A DNA stretch of 64,000 bases from Kitasatospora fiedleri (GCF_948472415.1 NZ_OX419519.1:310001-374000); one strand, 5' to 3'; counted from the stretch's first letter, positions 26,997 through 38,383 are shown. The notes: a model not told the origin generated them from the sequence alone. Program-made: numbers and translations.

Positions 26997-27415
26997 GGCA
27001 GGTCGGGCGTGGTCCGGACGAGTTCGGCCGTGCAGAAGGCGCACCGGCTCGCCTGGGCGGGGATCGCGGACAGGCACTCGGGGCAGTCGCGCTTGGGCGC
27101 CTGGACGTCCTGGTGCGGGGCGAAGCGCTCGTGCAGCTTGTTGAACGGGAGCACGACCACGAAGTAGAGCACCAGCGCGGTGAGCAGGAGGGTGATCACG
27201 GCGTCGATGAACGCGCCGTACGGGAACTCCACCCCGTGGAGGTGGAGGGTCCGGCGGCTGAAGTCGCCGACCGCGCCGGTGGCGAGGCCGACCAGCGGGG
27301 TGAGGAAGGCGCGGACCAGGGCGGTGACGACGCCCGAGAAGGCCGCTCCGATCACCACGCCCACGGCCAGGTCGACGACGTTGCCCCGTAGGACGAAACC
27401 CCGGAAACCCTTCAC
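26993..27415 (-). CDS. mscL: Large-conductance mechanosensitive channel with zinc-ribbon tail
   Basis: 140 aa. Family start KGFRGFVLRGNVVDLAVGVV (TM1 with the conserved N and pore valines/glycines), then a periplasmic loop, TM2 (FIDAVITLLLTALVLYFVVV), then an unusual C-terminus DCPECLSAIPAQASRCAFC in which four Cys form a zinc-ribbon-like knuckle. The channel releases osmolytes on hypo-osmotic shock. GTG at 27415. The Cys tail distinguishes it from E. coli MscL and occurs in some actinobacterial homologues. Confidence 0.9.
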   Translation of the reverse strand: MKGFRGFVLRGNVVDLAVGVVIGAAFSGVVTALVRAFLTPLVGLATGAVGDFSRRTLHLHGVEFPYGAFIDAVITLLLTALVLYFVVVLPFNKLHERFAPHQDVQAPKRDCPECLSAIPAQASRCAFCTAELVRTTPDLP

Positions 27416-27643
27416 TGACGTCCGTCCTTCCCCTTGGTCTCCGCGCGGCGGTCGTGTGCGGTCCGCGCCCGGCGGCCTTCTGCCCGGTCCGCCCGTCCGC
27501 ATGCCCGGCCCGCCCGCACGCGTGTTCGGCCGCAGGCGTGTTCGGCCGCTCCCGCTGCTGAGGGGCCCGGGCCGGGGTGCCCGGGGGGCCGGGCCGGTGG
27601 CGATAGGATGCCGCCGGAGCCGGTCGGGGTGGAGGGAGGGCGT

Positions 27644-28462
27644 GTGAGGAGCGCACGTGCGGTGTCCACCCTCGACTCCGTCGAAGCGGGTGATCACGTC
27701 TGCTGGCTGGTCGGCCCGGACGACGACTTCGCCGTGACGGCGCGGGCCTTCGCCGCCGACGGCGCGCTCTTCGGCGACAAGGTGCTGGTCATCGGCACGC
27801 CCGACACCCGCTGGTCGCTGGGCGGCGCGGCCCAGGGCGTGGTCCTCGACCCGGTCGCCGAGCGGGCGGGCGGGTCGGTGTGGGACGCGGCGGCGCTGCT
27901 GGAGACGGTGCGCCGGGAGGCGGACGCCGCGTGCCGGCAGGGCTTCCGCGCGCTGCGGGTGCTGGCCCGGATGGACCGGGTGTGGCCGGGCGGGGCGAGC
28001 CCGCGGGAGATCGCCCGGCACGAGCTGGGCCTGGACGACCTGGTGCTCGCCGGGGCGGCCGTCGTCGTCTGCGCCTACCACCAGGTCGGTTTCCGCCCGG
28101 CGGCCCTCGACCAGGCCGTCGGAGTACATCCGCAGCAGTTGGGCACACGTGCGGAGGTGCCGGGATTTCGGATGTACAGCGCGGGAACGGACTGCTGGAG
28201 CGTGAGCGGCGTGGTGGACTTCGAGGGCGCCGAGGCGTTCCGTACCGCCTTGGACGCCCTGGTCGCCCGGTCCGCCACCGTGCGCCTGCGCTGCCAGGAC
28301 CTCGAACTGGTGGACGTCGCGGGCATGCGCGCGCTGGCGGACGCGGCGCGCGGGGTCCCCGGCCGCCGGATCGTGGTCGAGAACACGGACGAGACGTTCC
28401 GGCGCTGCTGGTCGCTGCTCGGCTACGACGTCCCGCAGATCCCCGTGGAGCTGGCACCGTGA
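27644..28462 (+). CDS. MEDS-STAS anti-sigma factor antagonist
   Basis: 272 aa. N-terminal MEDS (sensory) domain: DSVEAGDHVCWLVGPDDDFA and FRALRVLARMDRVW. C-terminal STAS domain (about 190-272): WSVSGVVDFEGAEAFRTALD and LRCQDLELVDVAGMRALADA, where the position of the phosphorylatable Ser/Thr is VDVAGM (no Ser here), suggesting non-canonical switching. The GTG at 27644 has GGAGG eight bases upstream. Coupled by GTGA to the anti-sigma-like kinase gene. Confidence 0.75.
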   Translation: MRSARAVSTLDSVEAGDHVCWLVGPDDDFAVTARAFAADGALFGDKVLVIGTPDTRWSLGGAAQGVVLDPVAERAGGSVWDAAALLETVRREADAACRQGFRALRVLARMDRVWPGGASPREIARHELGLDDLVLAGAAVVVCAYHQVGFRPAALDQAVGVHPQQLGTRAEVPGFRMYSAGTDCWSVSGVVDFEGAEAFRTALDALVARSATVRLRCQDLELVDVAGMRALADAARGVPGRRIVVENTDETFRRCWSLLGYDVPQIPVELAP

Positions 28463-29423
28463 GCGAGAACAGCACGACGCGCCCGGCCGCCTCCGCCCAG
28501 GACACGGCCTTCCGGCACGAGCTGTACCCGTACGACGGGGACGCGCAGTTCCTCGACGGCGCCATGTCCTTCATCCGGGACGCCCGCGCGGGCAGCGAGC
28601 CGGTGCTGGTCGCGGTCGCGGAGCCGAAGGAGCGCATGCTGCGCACCGAGCTGGCGGGCACGGACGCCGCCGACTGCGTCACCTTCCTCGACGCCGCCGC
28701 GCTGGGCCGCAACCCCGGGCGGCTGATCCCGGCCTGGCGCGACTGGGTCTCCAAGGCCGCCGAGGGCAGCCCGGTGCGCGGCATCAGCGAATCCGCGTGG
28801 AGCGACCCCTCACCGGCGGAGAGCGGCGAGTTCGGGTACCACGAGTGGCTGCTGAACCTGGCGTTCGCCCAGTCGCCCGCCTGGTGGCTGCTCTGCCCGT
28901 ACGACACCGCGGCGCTGGAGCCCGGCGTGGTGGAGTCGGCCCGGCGCTGCCACCCGATGCTCCTCAGCGAAGGGGCCCACGGGCCCAACGGCTCCTACGT
29001 CGAGGAGCCCTACGCCTTCCCCGAACTCACCCCCGCAACCTCCCCCACCAGGAACTCCCCTACCAGCGGGGCCGGCTCGCCGCGGTCCGCGCCCACATCA
29101 CGGCCTGCGCGACCCCGCACGGCCTGGGCGGCACCCGGCTGCGCGAACTGCTGATCGCCGCCTCCGAGATCGCCGCCAACAGCATCAAGCACGGCGGCGG
29201 CCGGGGCGTCCTGCGCACCTGGGTGGAGGACACCGACCTGATCTGCGAGTTCCACGACTCCGGCCACCTCCAGGACCCGCTGGTCGGCCGGCTCCGGCCG
29301 ACCGCCGACCAGATCGGCGGCCGCGGGCTCTGGATGGTCCAGCAGCTCTGCGACCTCGTCCAGATCCGCTCCACCGCGGAGACCGGCACCACCATCCGCC
29401 TGCACACCCGGCTGCCCGAGTAG
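28459..29423 (+). pseudogene. MEDS plus RsbW-like ATPase anti-sigma factor, frameshifted as assembled
   Basis: N-terminal MEDS domain (FRHELYPYDGDAQFLDGAMS; PRLIPAW-like stretch) then a GHKL ATPase: RLRELLIAASEIAANSIKHG (N box), FHDSGHLQDP (G1-like) and DQIGGRGLWMVQQLCDLVQI (G2). The break near 29035 is cured by one G (TPANLPHQELPYQRGRLAAV). Restored length 321 aa. With the preceding STAS protein it forms a partner-switch pair that probably controls a sigma factor elsewhere. GTG start overlaps the upstream stop. Confidence 0.75.
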
Positions 29424-29431
29424 CCCGCCGG

Positions 29432-30844
29432 TCAGTGGTCCCGGAGCTCCGGGTCGGCGCGCACGGCGTACGGGACGAAGGTGCTGGTGTGCTCGTCGGC
29501 GGCGAGGGTGCGGCCGAGGGCGGGGGCGGAGCGCTGCGGGCAGGCGGGGCGGTCGCAGACCTTGCAGCCGAGGCCGATGGGGGTGGCGCCGGACTCGTCC
29601 GCGAGGTCGAGCCCGGCGGAGTAGACCAGGCGGTGGGCGTGCCGGACCTCGCAGCCCAGGCCGATGGCGAAGGTCTTGCCGGGGCGTCCCCAGCCGCCGG
29701 GTGAGCGGGTGACGGCGCGGGCGGTCCACAGGTAGCGGCGGCCGTCGGGCATCGCGGCGACCTGGACGTGCACCCGGCCGGGGGCGGCGAAGGCGTCGTA
29801 GACGTTCCACAGCGGGCAGGTGCCGCCGGTGCGGGAGAAGTGGAACGGGGTGGCGGACTGCCGTTTGGAGACGTTCCCGGCCCGGTCGACGCGGACGAAG
29901 GAGAACGGCACCCCGCGCAGGCCGGGGCGCTGGAGGGTGGACAGGCGGTGGCAGACCGTCTCGTAGCCGACGCCGAAGTGGTCGGCGAGGTGCTCGATGT
30001 CGTAGCGGGAGCGCTCGGCCTCGGCGTGGAAGGCGGCGTAGGGCAGGATCAGCGCGGCGGCGAAGTAGTTGGCGAGACCGATCCGGGTGAGCGCGAAGGC
30101 GGTGGAGCCCTCCGGGGTGTCCTGGGCGGCGAGTTCGGACAGCAGCGCGTCGTGTTCCAGGTAGGCGAGCTGGGTGGCCATCCGGAACGCCTGCTGGCCG
30201 GGGCGCAGCCGGTCGGAAAGGCGGAGGGTGCGCGTCGGTTCGTCGTACTGGTGGAGGTGCGGGCCGCCGGCGGAGGTGCGCACCCGGTGCGCGGTAGACA
30301 GCCGGTCGCTCAGTGCCTCCCGCACGATGCCGCGCCGCAGGCCGATCCTCACGGCCAGCTCCTCCGCGGCGGAGTCGAGCTCGTGGAGGTAGTTCTGCCG
30401 GCGGTAGAAGAACTCGCGGACCTGTTCGTGCGGGGTGCGGGCGTCGGCCGGGACGCCCCGGTCGCCGGCCAGGACGGCGAGCTGCTCGGCGGTGTCCCGG
30501 CGGCCCCGGGCCAGGTCGGTGAGCAGCCGGGCCACGGCGGGCAGGCGGGTGGCGACCTCGTCGAGCTCGCCGGGGGTGATCCGCTGTGCCGCGATCTCCT
30601 CGCCGAGGGCGTCGCGCAGTTCGGCGGTGAGCCGGGCGCTGTCGGGCGGGGCGAAGTAGCCGGCCTCGACGCCGAACGCCTCGGTGAGGCGCAGCAGGAC
30701 GGGGACGGTGAGCGGGCGGGCGTCGTGTTCGAGCTGGTTGAGGTAGCTGGGTGAGAGTTCGAGCAGCCGGGCGAGGGCGGCCTGGCTGAGGCCGCGCTCC
30801 TCGCGGAGCCGGCGCAGCCTGGCGCCCGCGAACGCCTTTCCCAT
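29432..30844 (-). CDS. ramB: RamB/ScfR-type regulator of acetate and glyoxylate metabolism
   Basis: 470 aa. N-terminal XRE HTH ([33 protein letters not shown]), a middle IrrE/ImmA-like region ([20 protein letters not shown]) and the C-terminal Cys-rich short-chain-acyl regulator domain with [14 protein letters not shown]. In Corynebacterium and Mycobacterium RamB represses or activates aceA and aceB; here it is divergent from aceA, so the same job is inferred. ATG at 30844. Confidence 0.85.
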   Translation of the reverse strand: MGKAFAGARLRRLREERGLSQAALARLLELSPSYLNQLEHDARPLTVPVLLRLTEAFGVEAGYFAPPDSARLTAELRDALGEEIAAQRITPGELDEVATRLPAVARLLTDLARGRRDTAEQLAVLAGDRGVPADARTPHEQVREFFYRRQNYLHELDSAAEELAVRIGLRRGIVREALSDRLSTAHRVRTSAGGPHLHQYDEPTRTLRLSDRLRPGQQAFRMATQLAYLEHDALLSELAAQDTPEGSTAFALTRIGLANYFAAALILPYAAFHAEAERSRYDIEHLADHFGVGYETVCHRLSTLQRPGLRGVPFSFVRVDRAGNVSKRQSATPFHFSRTGGTCPLWNVYDAFAAPGRVHVQVAAMPDGRRYLWTARAVTRSPGGWGRPGKTFAIGLGCEVRHAHRLVYSAGLDLADESGATPIGLGCKVCDRPACPQRSAPALGRTLAADEHTSTFVPYAVRADPELRDH

Positions 30845-30926
30845 CGTCGCTCCCCTCGTGCCGACCGGGTCGGCTCGTCGGCTGTTCGGCGGGGTGGAGC
30901 TTAGCCGGACGGACGCTCGCCGGTCC

Positions 30927-31177
30927 TTCGCAGCCTTCGCAAACGTGCTGGAGAGGCTTCGCACAAGTTGGCAGCAGTCCAGCGGTGACGGCGCCGGAAC
31001 GGCCTGGAAGAGTCGTCGGTGCGGCCGGAAGGTGCAGTCGGAAATCACGAACCCACAGGTCAGTCACCGTGGTTCGGGCTTCCCGGGTAACCACGTCCTG
31101 CGGTGCACCACCGCTGCCCGGCACCGGCCGGCCGCCCGTCCACCTCGCGGCGAGAGGTATCTCACACCCTTCGCAAC
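30927..31177. promoter_or_regulatory. TTCGCA repeats in the ramB-aceA intergenic region (candidate RamB sites)
   Basis: TTCGCAGC (30927), TTCGCAAA (30936), TTCGCACA (30958) and TTCGCAAC (31170) resemble the TTTGCAAA-like motif bound by RamB. Three cluster on the ramB side and one lies 24 bp before the aceA start with GGGAG next to it. Binding is inferred. Confidence 0.45.
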
Positions 31178-31199
31178 ACACCTCGGGAGCCGGATCACC

Positions 31200-32492
31200 A
31201 TGACCCAGTCGGTTCGACAGCAGCAGGAGCACCAGGCAGCCGCGCTCGAAGCCCGGTGGGCGTCCGATTCCCGCTGGGCGGGCATCGAGCGCACGTACAC
31301 CGCCGAGGACGTGGTGCGCCTGTCGGGTTCGGTGCGCGAGGAGCACACCCTGGCGCGCCGCGGCGCGGAGCGGCTGTGGCGGCTGCTGCACGAGCGCGAC
31401 TATGTCCACGCCTTGGGCGCCCTGACCGGCGGTCAGGCCGTGCAGATGGTCAAGGGCGGGCTGGAGGCGGTCTACCTGTCGGGCTGGCAGGTCGCGGCGG
31501 ACGCCAACCAGGCCGGGCAGACGTACCCGGACCAGAGCCTGTACCCGGCGAACTCGGTGCCGCAGGTGGTGCGCCGGATCAACAACGCGCTGCTGCGCGC
31601 CGACCAGATCGACGCCGCCGAGGGCAACGACGGCCCGGACTGGCTGGTGCCGATCGTGGCGGACGCGGAGGCCGGGTTCGGCGGCCCGCTGAACACCTTC
31701 GAGCTGACCAAGGCGATGATCGCGGCCGGTGCGGCGGGCGTCCACTACGAGGACCAACTGGCGTCCGAGAAGAAGTGCGGCCACCTGGGCGGCAAGGTCC
31801 TCGTCCCCACCGCCCAGCACGTCCGCACTCTCAACGCCGCCCGGCTGGCCGCCGACATCGCCGACGTGCCGACCCTGGTCGTGGCGCGCACCGACGCGCT
31901 GGCCGCCAACCTGCTGACCAGCGACGTGGACGAGCGCGACGCCCGGTTCTGCACCGGCGAGCGCACCGCCGAGGGCTTCTACCGGGTCGAGCCCGGCATG
32001 GCGCCGGTGATCTCGCGCGGCCTGGCCTTCGCCCCGTACGCGGACCTGCTGTGGGTGGAGACCGGCACGCCGGACCTCGCCCAGGCCCGGGAGTTCGCGG
32101 AAGCGGTCAAGGCGCAGTACCCGGACAAGATGCTGGCGTACAACTGCTCGCCGTCGTTCAACTGGAAGGCCGCGCTGGACGACGACCAGATCGCCAAGTT
32201 CCAGCGGGAGCTGGGCGCGATGGGCTACCGCTTCCAGTTCATCACCCTGGCCGGCTTCCACGCCCTGAACCACTCGATGTTCCAACTGGCGCGCGGCTAC
32301 GCCGAGCACGGCATGACCGCCTACGTCGAGCTGCAAGAGGCCGAGTTCGCGGCCGCCCCCGCCGGCTACACGGCGGTCAAGCACCAGCGCGAGGTCGGCA
32401 CCGGCTACTTCGACCTGGTCTCCACCGCGCTCAACCCGAACGCCGAGACCCTGGCGCTGACCGGCTCCACCGAGGCCGAGCAGTTCCACTGA
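31200..32492 (+). CDS. aceA: Isocitrate lyase
   Basis: 430 aa. Splits isocitrate into glyoxylate and succinate, the first step of the glyoxylate bypass for growth on C2 units and fatty acids. The catalytic signature [11 protein letters not shown] is intact, as are [14 protein letters not shown] and [18 protein letters not shown] at 31200 after GGGAGCC. Full length for the bacterial AceA class. Followed by a hairpin, then aceB. Confidence 0.97.
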   Translation: MTQSVRQQQEHQAAALEARWASDSRWAGIERTYTAEDVVRLSGSVREEHTLARRGAERLWRLLHERDYVHALGALTGGQAVQMVKGGLEAVYLSGWQVAADANQAGQTYPDQSLYPANSVPQVVRRINNALLRADQIDAAEGNDGPDWLVPIVADAEAGFGGPLNTFELTKAMIAAGAAGVHYEDQLASEKKCGHLGGKVLVPTAQHVRTLNAARLAADIADVPTLVVARTDALAANLLTSDVDERDARFCTGERTAEGFYRVEPGMAPVISRGLAFAPYADLLWVETGTPDLAQAREFAEAVKAQYPDKMLAYNCSPSFNWKAALDDDQIAKFQRELGAMGYRFQFITLAGFHALNHSMFQLARGYAEHGMTAYVELQEAEFAAAPAGYTAVKHQREVGTGYFDLVSTALNPNAETLALTGSTEAEQFH

Positions 32493-32555
32493 GCCACCCC
32501 GCGGCGGCCGCCCCGGCAGGATGCGGGGGCTCCACGACCGCCGCCCGTCCCGCCC

Positions 32556-32579
32556 GGGCCTCGTTGAGGGACGAGGCCC
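32556..32579 (+). terminator. Hairpin between aceA and aceB
   Basis: GGGCCTCGT (32556-32564) and ACGAGGCCC (32571-32579) form a 9-bp stem with loop TGAGGG. It could attenuate read-through into aceB or stabilise the aceA transcript. Confidence 0.5.
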
Positions 32580-32624
32580 CGGGCCCCAGCCCCCGATCCC
32601 CGCCGTCTGCCCCTGGAGTACCGG

Positions 32625-34282
<1,658 letters not shown>

Positions 34283-34286
<4 letters not shown>

Positions 34287-35152
34287 ACGACATCCGCCGG
34301 GTCGCCGTCGTCGGCGCCGGACAGATGGGCTCCGGCATCGCCGAGGTCTTCGCCCGCGCCGGGCTCGACACCGTCGTCTGTGAGAACGGAGCAGCCGCGC
34401 TCCGGGCCGCCCGCCGCCGGATCGACCGCTCGCTGCACCGGGCCGCCGAACGCGGCCGGATCAGCGAGCAGCAGCGCACCGACGCCTGGGCGCACCTGCT
34501 GTTCGCCGACGACCTCGACGCCCTGGCGGACCGTCAGCTCGTCGTCGAGGCCGTGGTCGAGGACGAGCGGGCCAAGACCAGCGTCCTCGGCGCCCTGGAC
34601 AAGGTGCTGTTCGCGGAGGACGCCGTGCTGGCCACCAACACCTCAGCCATCCCGGTGACCCGGCTCGGCATCGCCACCGGACGCGCCGCCCACGTCCTGG
34701 GCCTGCACTTCTTCAACCCGGCACCGGTGATGCCGCTGGTCGAACTGGTCTCCTCACTGCACACCGCGCCGGCCGTTCTGGACCGGGTGGAGTCCTTCGC
34801 CCGGGACGTGCTGGGCAAGCACGTCGTCCGCTCCCGCGACCGGGCCGGTTTCGTCGTCAACGCCCTGCTGGTCCCCTACCTGTTGTCCGCGATCCGGATG
34901 GCCGAGGCGGGCCACGCCGACCCGGCCGACATCGACGCCGCCATGGTCCACGGCTGCGCCCACCCGATGGGCCCGCTCGCCCTGGCCGACCTGATCGGCC
35001 TGGACACCGTCGAGGCGATCGCCCGCTCCATGTACGAGGAGTACAAGGAGCCGCTGTACGCGGCCCCGCCGCTGCTGTCCCGGATGGTCGACGCGGGCCT
35101 GCTGGGCCGCAAGTCCGGTCGCGGCTTCTACGACTACACCGCAGCTTCCTGA
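34283..35152 (+). CDS. 3-hydroxybutyryl-CoA dehydrogenase
   Basis: 289 aa. N-terminal NAD-binding fold VAVVGAGQMGSGIAEVFARA, then VLGLHFFNPAPVMPLVELVS with the catalytic His, and the helical C-domain ending LLGRKSGRGFYDYTAAS. Oxidises (S)-3-hydroxybutyryl-CoA in butyrate/PHB or fatty acid metabolism. The stop overlap with aceB shows one operon, consistent with a common acetyl-CoA assimilation task. This is the last host gene before the prophage. Confidence 0.9.
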
Positions 35153-35165
35153 TCTGCGATTTCCT

Positions 35166-35200
35166 GCCGGTCGGCCCGCTACGGGGGTGAGCCGACCGGC
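35166..35200 (+). terminator. Hairpin at the end of the ace operon
   Basis: GCCGGTCGGC (35166-35175) and GCCGACCGGC (35191-35200) form a perfect 10-bp stem with a 15-nt loop, 14 nt after the stop codon. It also lies at the left boundary of the element, so part of it could belong to the attachment site. Confidence 0.6.
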
Positions 35201-35235
35201 ATCCCCGGCCTCGTGACGTTCGGTCACATCAACTG

Positions 35236-36501
35236 TCAGTGCGGCTCCTGGGGAGAATCTGGGGAGTTCTGCCGGCTCCCCGCGCTGAGCCAGTTGTCGA
35301 CCGCCGCCCGACCGCGCTGAGCGTCCTCGGGGATGAAGTGGGCGTAGACCCTGAGCGTGATCTCCGGCGAGGCGTGGCCCATCCACTTCGACACCGCCAC
35401 TGGGGCCTCGGTCCGGAGTTGGACGCTGGCGTAGGTGTGCCGGAAGCGGTGATACATCTCTTCCCGCGTCCCCGACCACCCCCACCCCTCTTCGCCCTTC
35501 GCCGGGATCAGGCCGGCTGCGGCGAGCGCCGGCTTGAGGATTCGCTGGTTGTATCCCGAGGGGTTCAGCCGGTGACGCCACTGCGTCGTCACCAGCAGAT
35601 GGGCGGTGGCCGTCTCCCGCTTGCCGTTGCCGGGCCCCTCCCACGGCAACTTCGTCTCCACCGGCGGGAAGCGCTCCACGTGCTCCCGGATCAGCTGCAG
35701 CAGCCCGGGCGACAGCGGGATCAACCGCTCCTTCCGCCCCTTCGGCAGCTTGAAGTAGGGCCTCGTACCGTTCGCCCACAGCAGTTGACGCCGCAGGCGG
35801 ATGACCATGGCGTCCTCGTCGATGTCGTCCAGGCCGATCCCGATCATCTCGGCCTGACGCAGGCCGGCGTGCAGCCCGAGGTCGGCGGTGATCCGGTAGC
35901 GCTCCCGCATCTGCTCCCGGATCTCGACGAACTCGCGGGCCGACCATGCGCGGGCCGTACTACTCCCCCCTCCGATCGGCCGCAGGTGACCGTGGGCCCG
36001 ACACGGGTTGGCGGCCAGCCTCTTGCCGACCGTAGAGCCCAGGATCGACCCGAGGTGAATCCAGACCACCTCCAAGGTGCCTTCCCCCAGCTTTGCCTGC
36101 TCCCGCCGGCCCTTGAGCCACAGCCGCAGCACCTCTTCGTCGATCTGGCGAAGCTGCAGACCGCCGATCGGGTCGAGGATGTGGTTCCAAATCTTCGACT
36201 GCATCGGCCCGGCCGTGTTCGTCGGGTCGGACCGGCCGGGCCACCAGATCGTCTCGACGTACTCCCGCAACGTCATCTCTCCCTCCCGCGGGTCCATCCA
36301 GGTCAGACGGCGCGTGTCGGTCTCGGCCGTCGACTTCCACGTCTTGGCGTCCTCCAGCGTGGCGAAGCTGGCGTCGCGCACGCCGGGGATACCCGCGACC
36401 CGGTACCGCTTGCCCTTCCCGTAGCGCTCGGTCCGCTCGCGCTTGTTGGTCTCCGGGTTGGGCCGCTTGTTCAGCCAGCGATCTTCGATGTACCCAGCCA
36501 C
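35236..36501 (-). CDS. int: Phage integrase (tyrosine recombinase)
   Basis: 421 aa. N-terminal arm/SAM-like region, then the catalytic domain: GLHAGLRQAEMIGI with Arg I, FKLPKGRKERLIPLS with the beta-hairpin Lys, EMYHRFRHTYASVQL with HxxR, WMGHASPEI with the second His and LRVYAHFIP with the nucleophilic Tyr. All five residues present, so active in principle. The GTG start at 36501 overlaps the end of the ImmA-like gene by 31 nt. Confidence 0.95.
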   Translation of the reverse strand: MAGYIEDRWLNKRPNPETNKRERTERYGKGKRYRVAGIPGVRDASFATLEDAKTWKSTAETDTRRLTWMDPREGEMTLREYVETIWWPGRSDPTNTAGPMQSKIWNHILDPIGGLQLRQIDEEVLRLWLKGRREQAKLGEGTLEVVWIHLGSILGSTVGKRLAANPCRAHGHLRPIGGGSSTARAWSAREFVEIREQMRERYRITADLGLHAGLRQAEMIGIGLDDIDEDAMVIRLRRQLLWANGTRPYFKLPKGRKERLIPLSPGLLQLIREHVERFPPVETKLPWEGPGNGKRETATAHLLVTTQWRHRLNPSGYNQRILKPALAAAGLIPAKGEEGWGWSGTREEMYHRFRHTYASVQLRTEAPVAVSKWMGHASPEITLRVYAHFIPEDAQRGRAAVDNWLSAGSRQNSPDSPQEPH

Positions 36502-36905
36502 TGGGCACCCCCCTGCAGGTCGGCGTGGCGGGCCCTCAGGGCCCAGGTGGTGACGTTGAGTTCGGCGGCCAGCTCGTGCTCGTCGGCGGCCCACTGGCGG
36601 GCTCGGGCCCAGTCGGAGAGGGCTATGAGCTTGCGGGCGGCCCGGGTCTCGGCTCGGCGCTCGGCTTGCAGGCCCGCGGTGCCGCCGCAGCCGCTGTCGC
36701 CGGCGAGGACGTGTTCGAGTTCGTGCGCGAGGACGCACCGCTCTTCGATCGGGGTGAGGCCGTCGGCCACGACGACGGCGTGGCGCTCGGGGGACCAGAT
36801 GCCCCACGTGTCCCGCAGCCAGCAGCGGAGGATGGGGATGCCCATCTCCTCCAGTTCGGCGGCAGGGTTGTACATCAGCCCGACGACACCAGCGGCGATG
36901 GGCAT
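36471..36905 (-). CDS. ImmA/IrrE-type metallopeptidase
   Basis: 144 aa. ERCVLAHELEHVLAGD gives the HExxH zinc motif. The surrounding order PEGIWSPERHAVVVADGLTP-like (here IWSPERHAVVVADGLTPIEE) is typical for phage/ICE proteases that cleave the neighbouring cI-like repressor on induction (ImmA of ICEBs1). The XRE repressor gene lies directly upstream on the same strand. Role inferred by position. Confidence 0.85.
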   Translation of the reverse strand: MPIAAGVVGLMYNPAAELEEMGIPILRCWLRDTWGIWSPERHAVVVADGLTPIEERCVLAHELEHVLAGDSGCGGTAGLQAERRAETRAARKLIALSDWARARQWAADEHELAAELNVTTWALRARHADLQGGAQWLGTSKIAG

Positions 36906-37026
36906 ACGTCTCCCCCAGGTTCTGACAGGTGTGGGAGACGTGTCGGACCTTAAGTCTGGCATATGACCTGAGGAATTGTGAGGAGAAAAGCAAGTAGAGC
37001 GACGCGTGTCGCGTGCCGCTGGGGAG

Positions 37027-37614
37027 TTACTCGCCCTTGCCTCGGGCGTGCTCGTCGAGGGCCTGCCGGATGCGCTCGGCGTCGTCCTCGGGGATGCCGG
37101 GGTCGCCCTCGGCCCAGGCGTGCGGACGGTACGCGGCCAGGCCGTACGAGGACTGGTGCGCCGGGGACGGTTCGGTGCGGGCCGGCACCGACTGCAGCAG
37201 GCGGTCGGCCACGTCCTCCAGGAGATCACGCAGGCGCGGGTCCCCGCCGGCTGCCACCGCCGCCCGGGCGAACCGGCCAACCGCAGGGAACAGTTCGGCC
37301 GGACTCCCGCCGTGGAAGGGCGCCGCGGGCTGAGAAGCTGGCGCCGTCTGGGTGGGCGTGATCACTTCGCCGCCCGCAAGCACGCGGGCGAGAGTGCCGG
37401 CCGACCAGCCGAAGAACGTGGCGGCGGCGTAGTACCCGTCCGGAATTCGGCCAGGGGCTGGAACCCTGCCGTTTTCGTAGTGCCCGATCGTCTTGCGATC
37501 GAGCCCGAGTGCGTTGGCCAGCTGTTGCTGGCTCAGGCCGCGGGCGAGGCGTGCTCGGCGGATCTCCTCGCCAAGGTGTGCCCAGTCGAGCTCGGGCTCG
37601 GCGGACTTCCCCAT
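37027..37614 (-). CDS. XRE-family phage repressor
   Basis: 195 aa. N-terminal HTH: LGEEIRRARLARGLSQQQLA, NALGLDRKTIGHYENGR. The C-terminal part is a Pro/Ala-rich linker and a helical domain (RLRDLLEDVADRLLQS). Divergent from the second HTH gene, with an ImmA-like protease downstream: the standard repressor/antirepressor switch layout. ATG at 37614. Confidence 0.85.
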   Translation of the reverse strand: MGKSAEPELDWAHLGEEIRRARLARGLSQQQLANALGLDRKTIGHYENGRVPAPGRIPDGYYAAATFFGWSAGTLARVLAGGEVITPTQTAPASQPAAPFHGGSPAELFPAVGRFARAAVAAGGDPRLRDLLEDVADRLLQSVPARTEPSPAHQSSYGLAAYRPHAWAEGDPGIPEDDAERIRQALDEHARGKGE

Positions 37615-37636
37615 GACTGCCCCTCGGCTCCCCCTG

Positions 37637-37770
37637 TTGGACAACGTTAGGCAACAGCATCGCAGATGCCGCATGACCGTGCACAGCCGGGTTCGCGCCA
37701 TTCCCGCAGGTCGGACACCATTACCCATCGGTTTCCCTAGATAGCCTTGCCATTGCCCATGATTACCCAT
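37637..37770. promoter_or_regulatory. Divergent early control region with operators
   Basis: An imperfect palindrome TTGGACAACGTTAGGCAA (37637-37654, centre AACGTT) lies just upstream of the repressor. Nearer the rightward gene are three direct repeats ATTACCCAT (37720), ATTGCCCAT (37752) and ATTACCCAT (37762), spaced 32 and 10 bp. These are the best candidates for binding sites of the two HTH proteins that flank them. Confidence 0.5.
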
Positions 37771-37782
37771 ATCGTTGGTCAT

Positions 37783-37986
37783 GTGAGAGCGCGAGGGCAG
37801 GACATTCGACGCAAGCGCGAACAGATGGGCTACGGCCTTCGACGGTTCGCAAGCCAAGTCGCCATCTCTCCCGCTCACTTGTCCCGGATCGAACGTGGCC
37901 AGAGAGGTGCCCAGCCCGAGGTGATCAAGAGGATCGCCGACAAGCTGCAGGTCACCATGCTGGACATCGCCGATCCCCTGGAATGA
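37783..37986 (+). CDS. Small XRE-family HTH protein (Cro-like)
   Basis: 67 aa from the GTG at 37783: GYGLRRFASQVAISPAHLSR, IERGQRGAQPEVIKRIADKL is a full five-helix XRE domain and little else, as in Cro. An ATG at 37759 would add eight residues but overlap the ATTACCCAT repeats. Neither start has a clear ribosome binding site, so the mRNA may be nearly leaderless. First rightward early gene. Confidence 0.8.
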   Translation: MRARGQDIRRKREQMGYGLRRFASQVAISPAHLSRIERGQRGAQPEVIKRIADKLQVTMLDIADPLE

Positions 37987-38002
37987 GAAACGAAGGGAAA
38001 TC

Positions 38003-38283
38003 ATGGACGCCATGCAGGTCCCCGTTCCGGCGGTGCTGACGCTGGAGCAGGCGGCGGCCTACATCGGCCGCACCCCGAAGGCTCTCCGCGGCCTCCGAGA
38101 GCGTCGCAGCGGCCCGGCCGGCTTCCGGGCTGGCGGCCGCGTGATGTACCGCATCGCGGCGCTCGACCGGTGGCTCGCCGAGCACGAGGCGCAGGACTCC
38201 CGGTCGAACCTCGAACTCGACCCCACCCGCCGGGCCCCGAGCCGCGCCGCGCGAAGACGCGCCCGCAGCCGCTCGCCGCCTGA
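38003..38283 (+). pseudogene. xis: Excisionase-like MerR/HTH_17 protein, probably frameshifted at its end
   Basis: Winged HTH typical of recombination directionality factors: VLTLEQAAAYIGRTPKALRG, VMYRIAALDRWLAEHEA. As assembled the frame runs on into the next gene as a 408-aa fusion. One extra base near 38236 gives a natural C-terminus EPRRAKTRPQPLAA and a stop at 38283. I prefer the separate 93-aa protein, but a real fusion is not excluded. Confidence 0.6.
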
Positions 38284-38383
38284 CGCACCCCCAAACGGGT
38301 CGGGCCCCCGCCCGGTAGCCGCCGGTCGAGAGCCCTACGGCCTGCCACCACACCACGAACTACCAGTACGAGAGGTGGAGACC

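Noticed and set aside
35153..35235. tRNA gene as integration target
   Set aside because: No cloverleaf or T-loop GTTCGA motif is present at the junction; the only structure is the operon terminator hairpin.
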